From Clostridia bacterium (GTDB lineage: Bacteria; Bacillota; Clostridia; Oscillospirales; Acutalibacteraceae), in the NCBI GenBank assembly GCA_017552845.1, contig JAFZOE010000359.1:1-5947 (forward strand): a DNA stretch of 5,947 nt. Direction: 5' to 3'. Every line of letters starts with the position of its first letter. Position 1 is the stretch's first letter. Position numbers and translations under genes: made by a program. The notes beneath the pieces were generated by a model. The model made no database searches, was not told the DNA's origin, and saw only the letters and a list, made by a program, of their open reading frames with translations. Positions 5,231 through 5,947 of this stretch are shown in pieces.

Positions 5231-5947
5231 AATTGCAGACCATGAGAAATGGTCGGTATGGAGAAGCTCGTGAGCTTTATGCGAGAGCGGAGTCTCAAGA
5301 TATTCCTCATAGAGTTTCAATACCGAAGGATTCTCGTGGGAGAATCTGATGGGATTCTTTTTATCTATTTCGTAGAGAACCTCTTCTCTTTCGCCGGCGA
5401 GCTCGAAGCCGTCGCAGATGGGCTGTCCGCCGCCTCCGCCACATCCGCCCGGGCAGGCCATAATTTCAACAAAATCAGAGCTGACCTCACCAGCTCTGAT
5501 AGCTTCGAGAAGCTTGCGGGTGTTTCCGAGACCGCTTGCAACCGCGACCTTGATTTCAACCGAATCTATCGCGAATGTCTCCTCGCGCCAGGGACCGTTG
5601 AGCCCTCTGACCGCCTTGAAGGCGTCGGGATCGGGATTCTTTCCCGTTACCAGATAATATGCAGAGCGCAGAGCCGCCTCCATGACGCCGCCGGTCGCGC
5701 CGAATATGACTGCGGCGCCCGAGCCGTCGCCGAGCGGGGAATCAAATTCCTCCTCATCGAGAGACGCAACATCAATGCCGAAAATCTTTATGAGTTTGGA
5801 AATCTCTCTAGTCGTGAGAACGATATCGACATCCTTTGAATCTGAGCCGTTTATCGTATCAATATCGCATTCGCTCTTCTTTGAAGTGCAGGGCATGACG
5901 GAAACAGAATATATCTCGGATGCCTGCTTACCGATTTTCTCTGCGAA
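5225..5947 (-). CDS. hydA: [FeFe] hydrogenase catalytic subunit, C-terminal 240 residues (5' end beyond window)
   Basis: The frame is open from the right edge (first codon TTC at 5947) to TAA at 5227-5225. The internal ATG at 5896 is the Met of the conserved MPC motif, not the start. [FeFe] hydrogenases interconvert protons and H2 at the H-cluster, in the cytoplasm of anaerobes. Two of the three H-cluster motifs are visible: MPCTSKKSE (fragment residues 18-26, Cys20) and MACPGGCGGGGGQP (163-176; Cys165 and Cys169). The first motif (TSCCPxW) would lie outside. GATGGVMEAALRSAY (83-97) and SPLGDGSGA (70-78) are also typical. The last 50 or so residues, with YEEYLETPLSHKAHELLHT, match the small-subunit domain that ends monomeric enzymes. 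The N-terminal iron-sulfur domains, and so the subtype (monomeric, bifurcating or sensory), cannot be judged. The intact ligands and long tail favour a catalytic enzyme. Confidence 0.95.
   Translation of the reverse strand, partial: FAEKIGKQASEIYSVSVMPCTSKKSECDIDTINGSDSKDVDIVLTTREISKLIKIFGIDVASLDEEEFDSPLGDGSGAAVIFGATGGVMEAALRSAYYLVTGKNPDPDAFKAVRGLNGPWREETFAIDSVEIKVAVASGLGNTRKLLEAIRAGEVSSDFVEIMACPGGCGGGGGQPICDGFELAGEREEVLYEIDKKNPIRFSHENPSVLKLYEEYLETPLSHKAHELLHTDHFSWSAIK

Noticed and set aside
5249..5839. 196-aa plus-strand ORF
   Set aside because: Entirely antisense to the hydrogenase, whose conserved motifs fix the coding strand.
5225..5896. Hydrogenase gene starting at the ATG at 5896
   Set aside because: That Met is the first residue of the conserved MPC H-cluster motif, and the frame continues upstream to the edge with family-like sequence (EIYSVSVMPC), so the gene is cut by the window.

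Overview
The window reads as a low-to-mid GC anaerobic Firmicute, most likely a clostridial or oscillospiral gut-type bacterium. The basis is strong AGGAGG-type ribosome sites, an [FeFe] hydrogenase, a membrane-anchored HtrA protease and a lar operon resembling that of Lactiplantibacillus. Coding density is high. No RNA genes, mobile elements or CRISPR were seen.

Positions 1-3859 (minus strand) hold one compact operon in the order larB - larC - larMN - larQ, running off the left edge. LarB and LarC perform the first and last steps of nickel-pincer nucleotide (NPN) cofactor synthesis. LarMN and LarQ are the substrate-binding/membrane and coupling (T) subunits of an ECF-type nickel/cobalt importer. 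The order matches the known lactobacillar larB-C-MN-Q-O-E arrangement, so the transporter probably brings in nickel for LarC. The ATPase (larO/cbiO) and the sulfur-insertion enzyme larE are expected just beyond base 1 but are not visible. No larA lies upstream of larB: the promoter region and a divergent gene are there instead.

Positions 3860-4182 are a 323-bp divergent intergenic region. On the minus strand it has a plausible sigma-A promoter followed by a leader of about 135 nt. The leader contains a good intrinsic terminator before larB. Its first bases can pair with the 3' arm of that terminator, the layout of a transcription attenuator or riboswitch. I could not assign it to a known class, and it is the most interesting item in the window.

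Positions 4183-5187 (plus strand) encode a membrane-anchored HtrA/DegP-like serine protease with an intact His-Asp-Ser triad but no PDZ domain. A perfect 11-bp hairpin at 5194-5219 separates it from the convergent gene and probably terminates both.

Positions 5225-5947 (minus strand) carry the C-terminal 240 residues of an [FeFe] hydrogenase, with two of the three H-cluster motifs and the small-subunit-like tail. Its start lies beyond the right edge.
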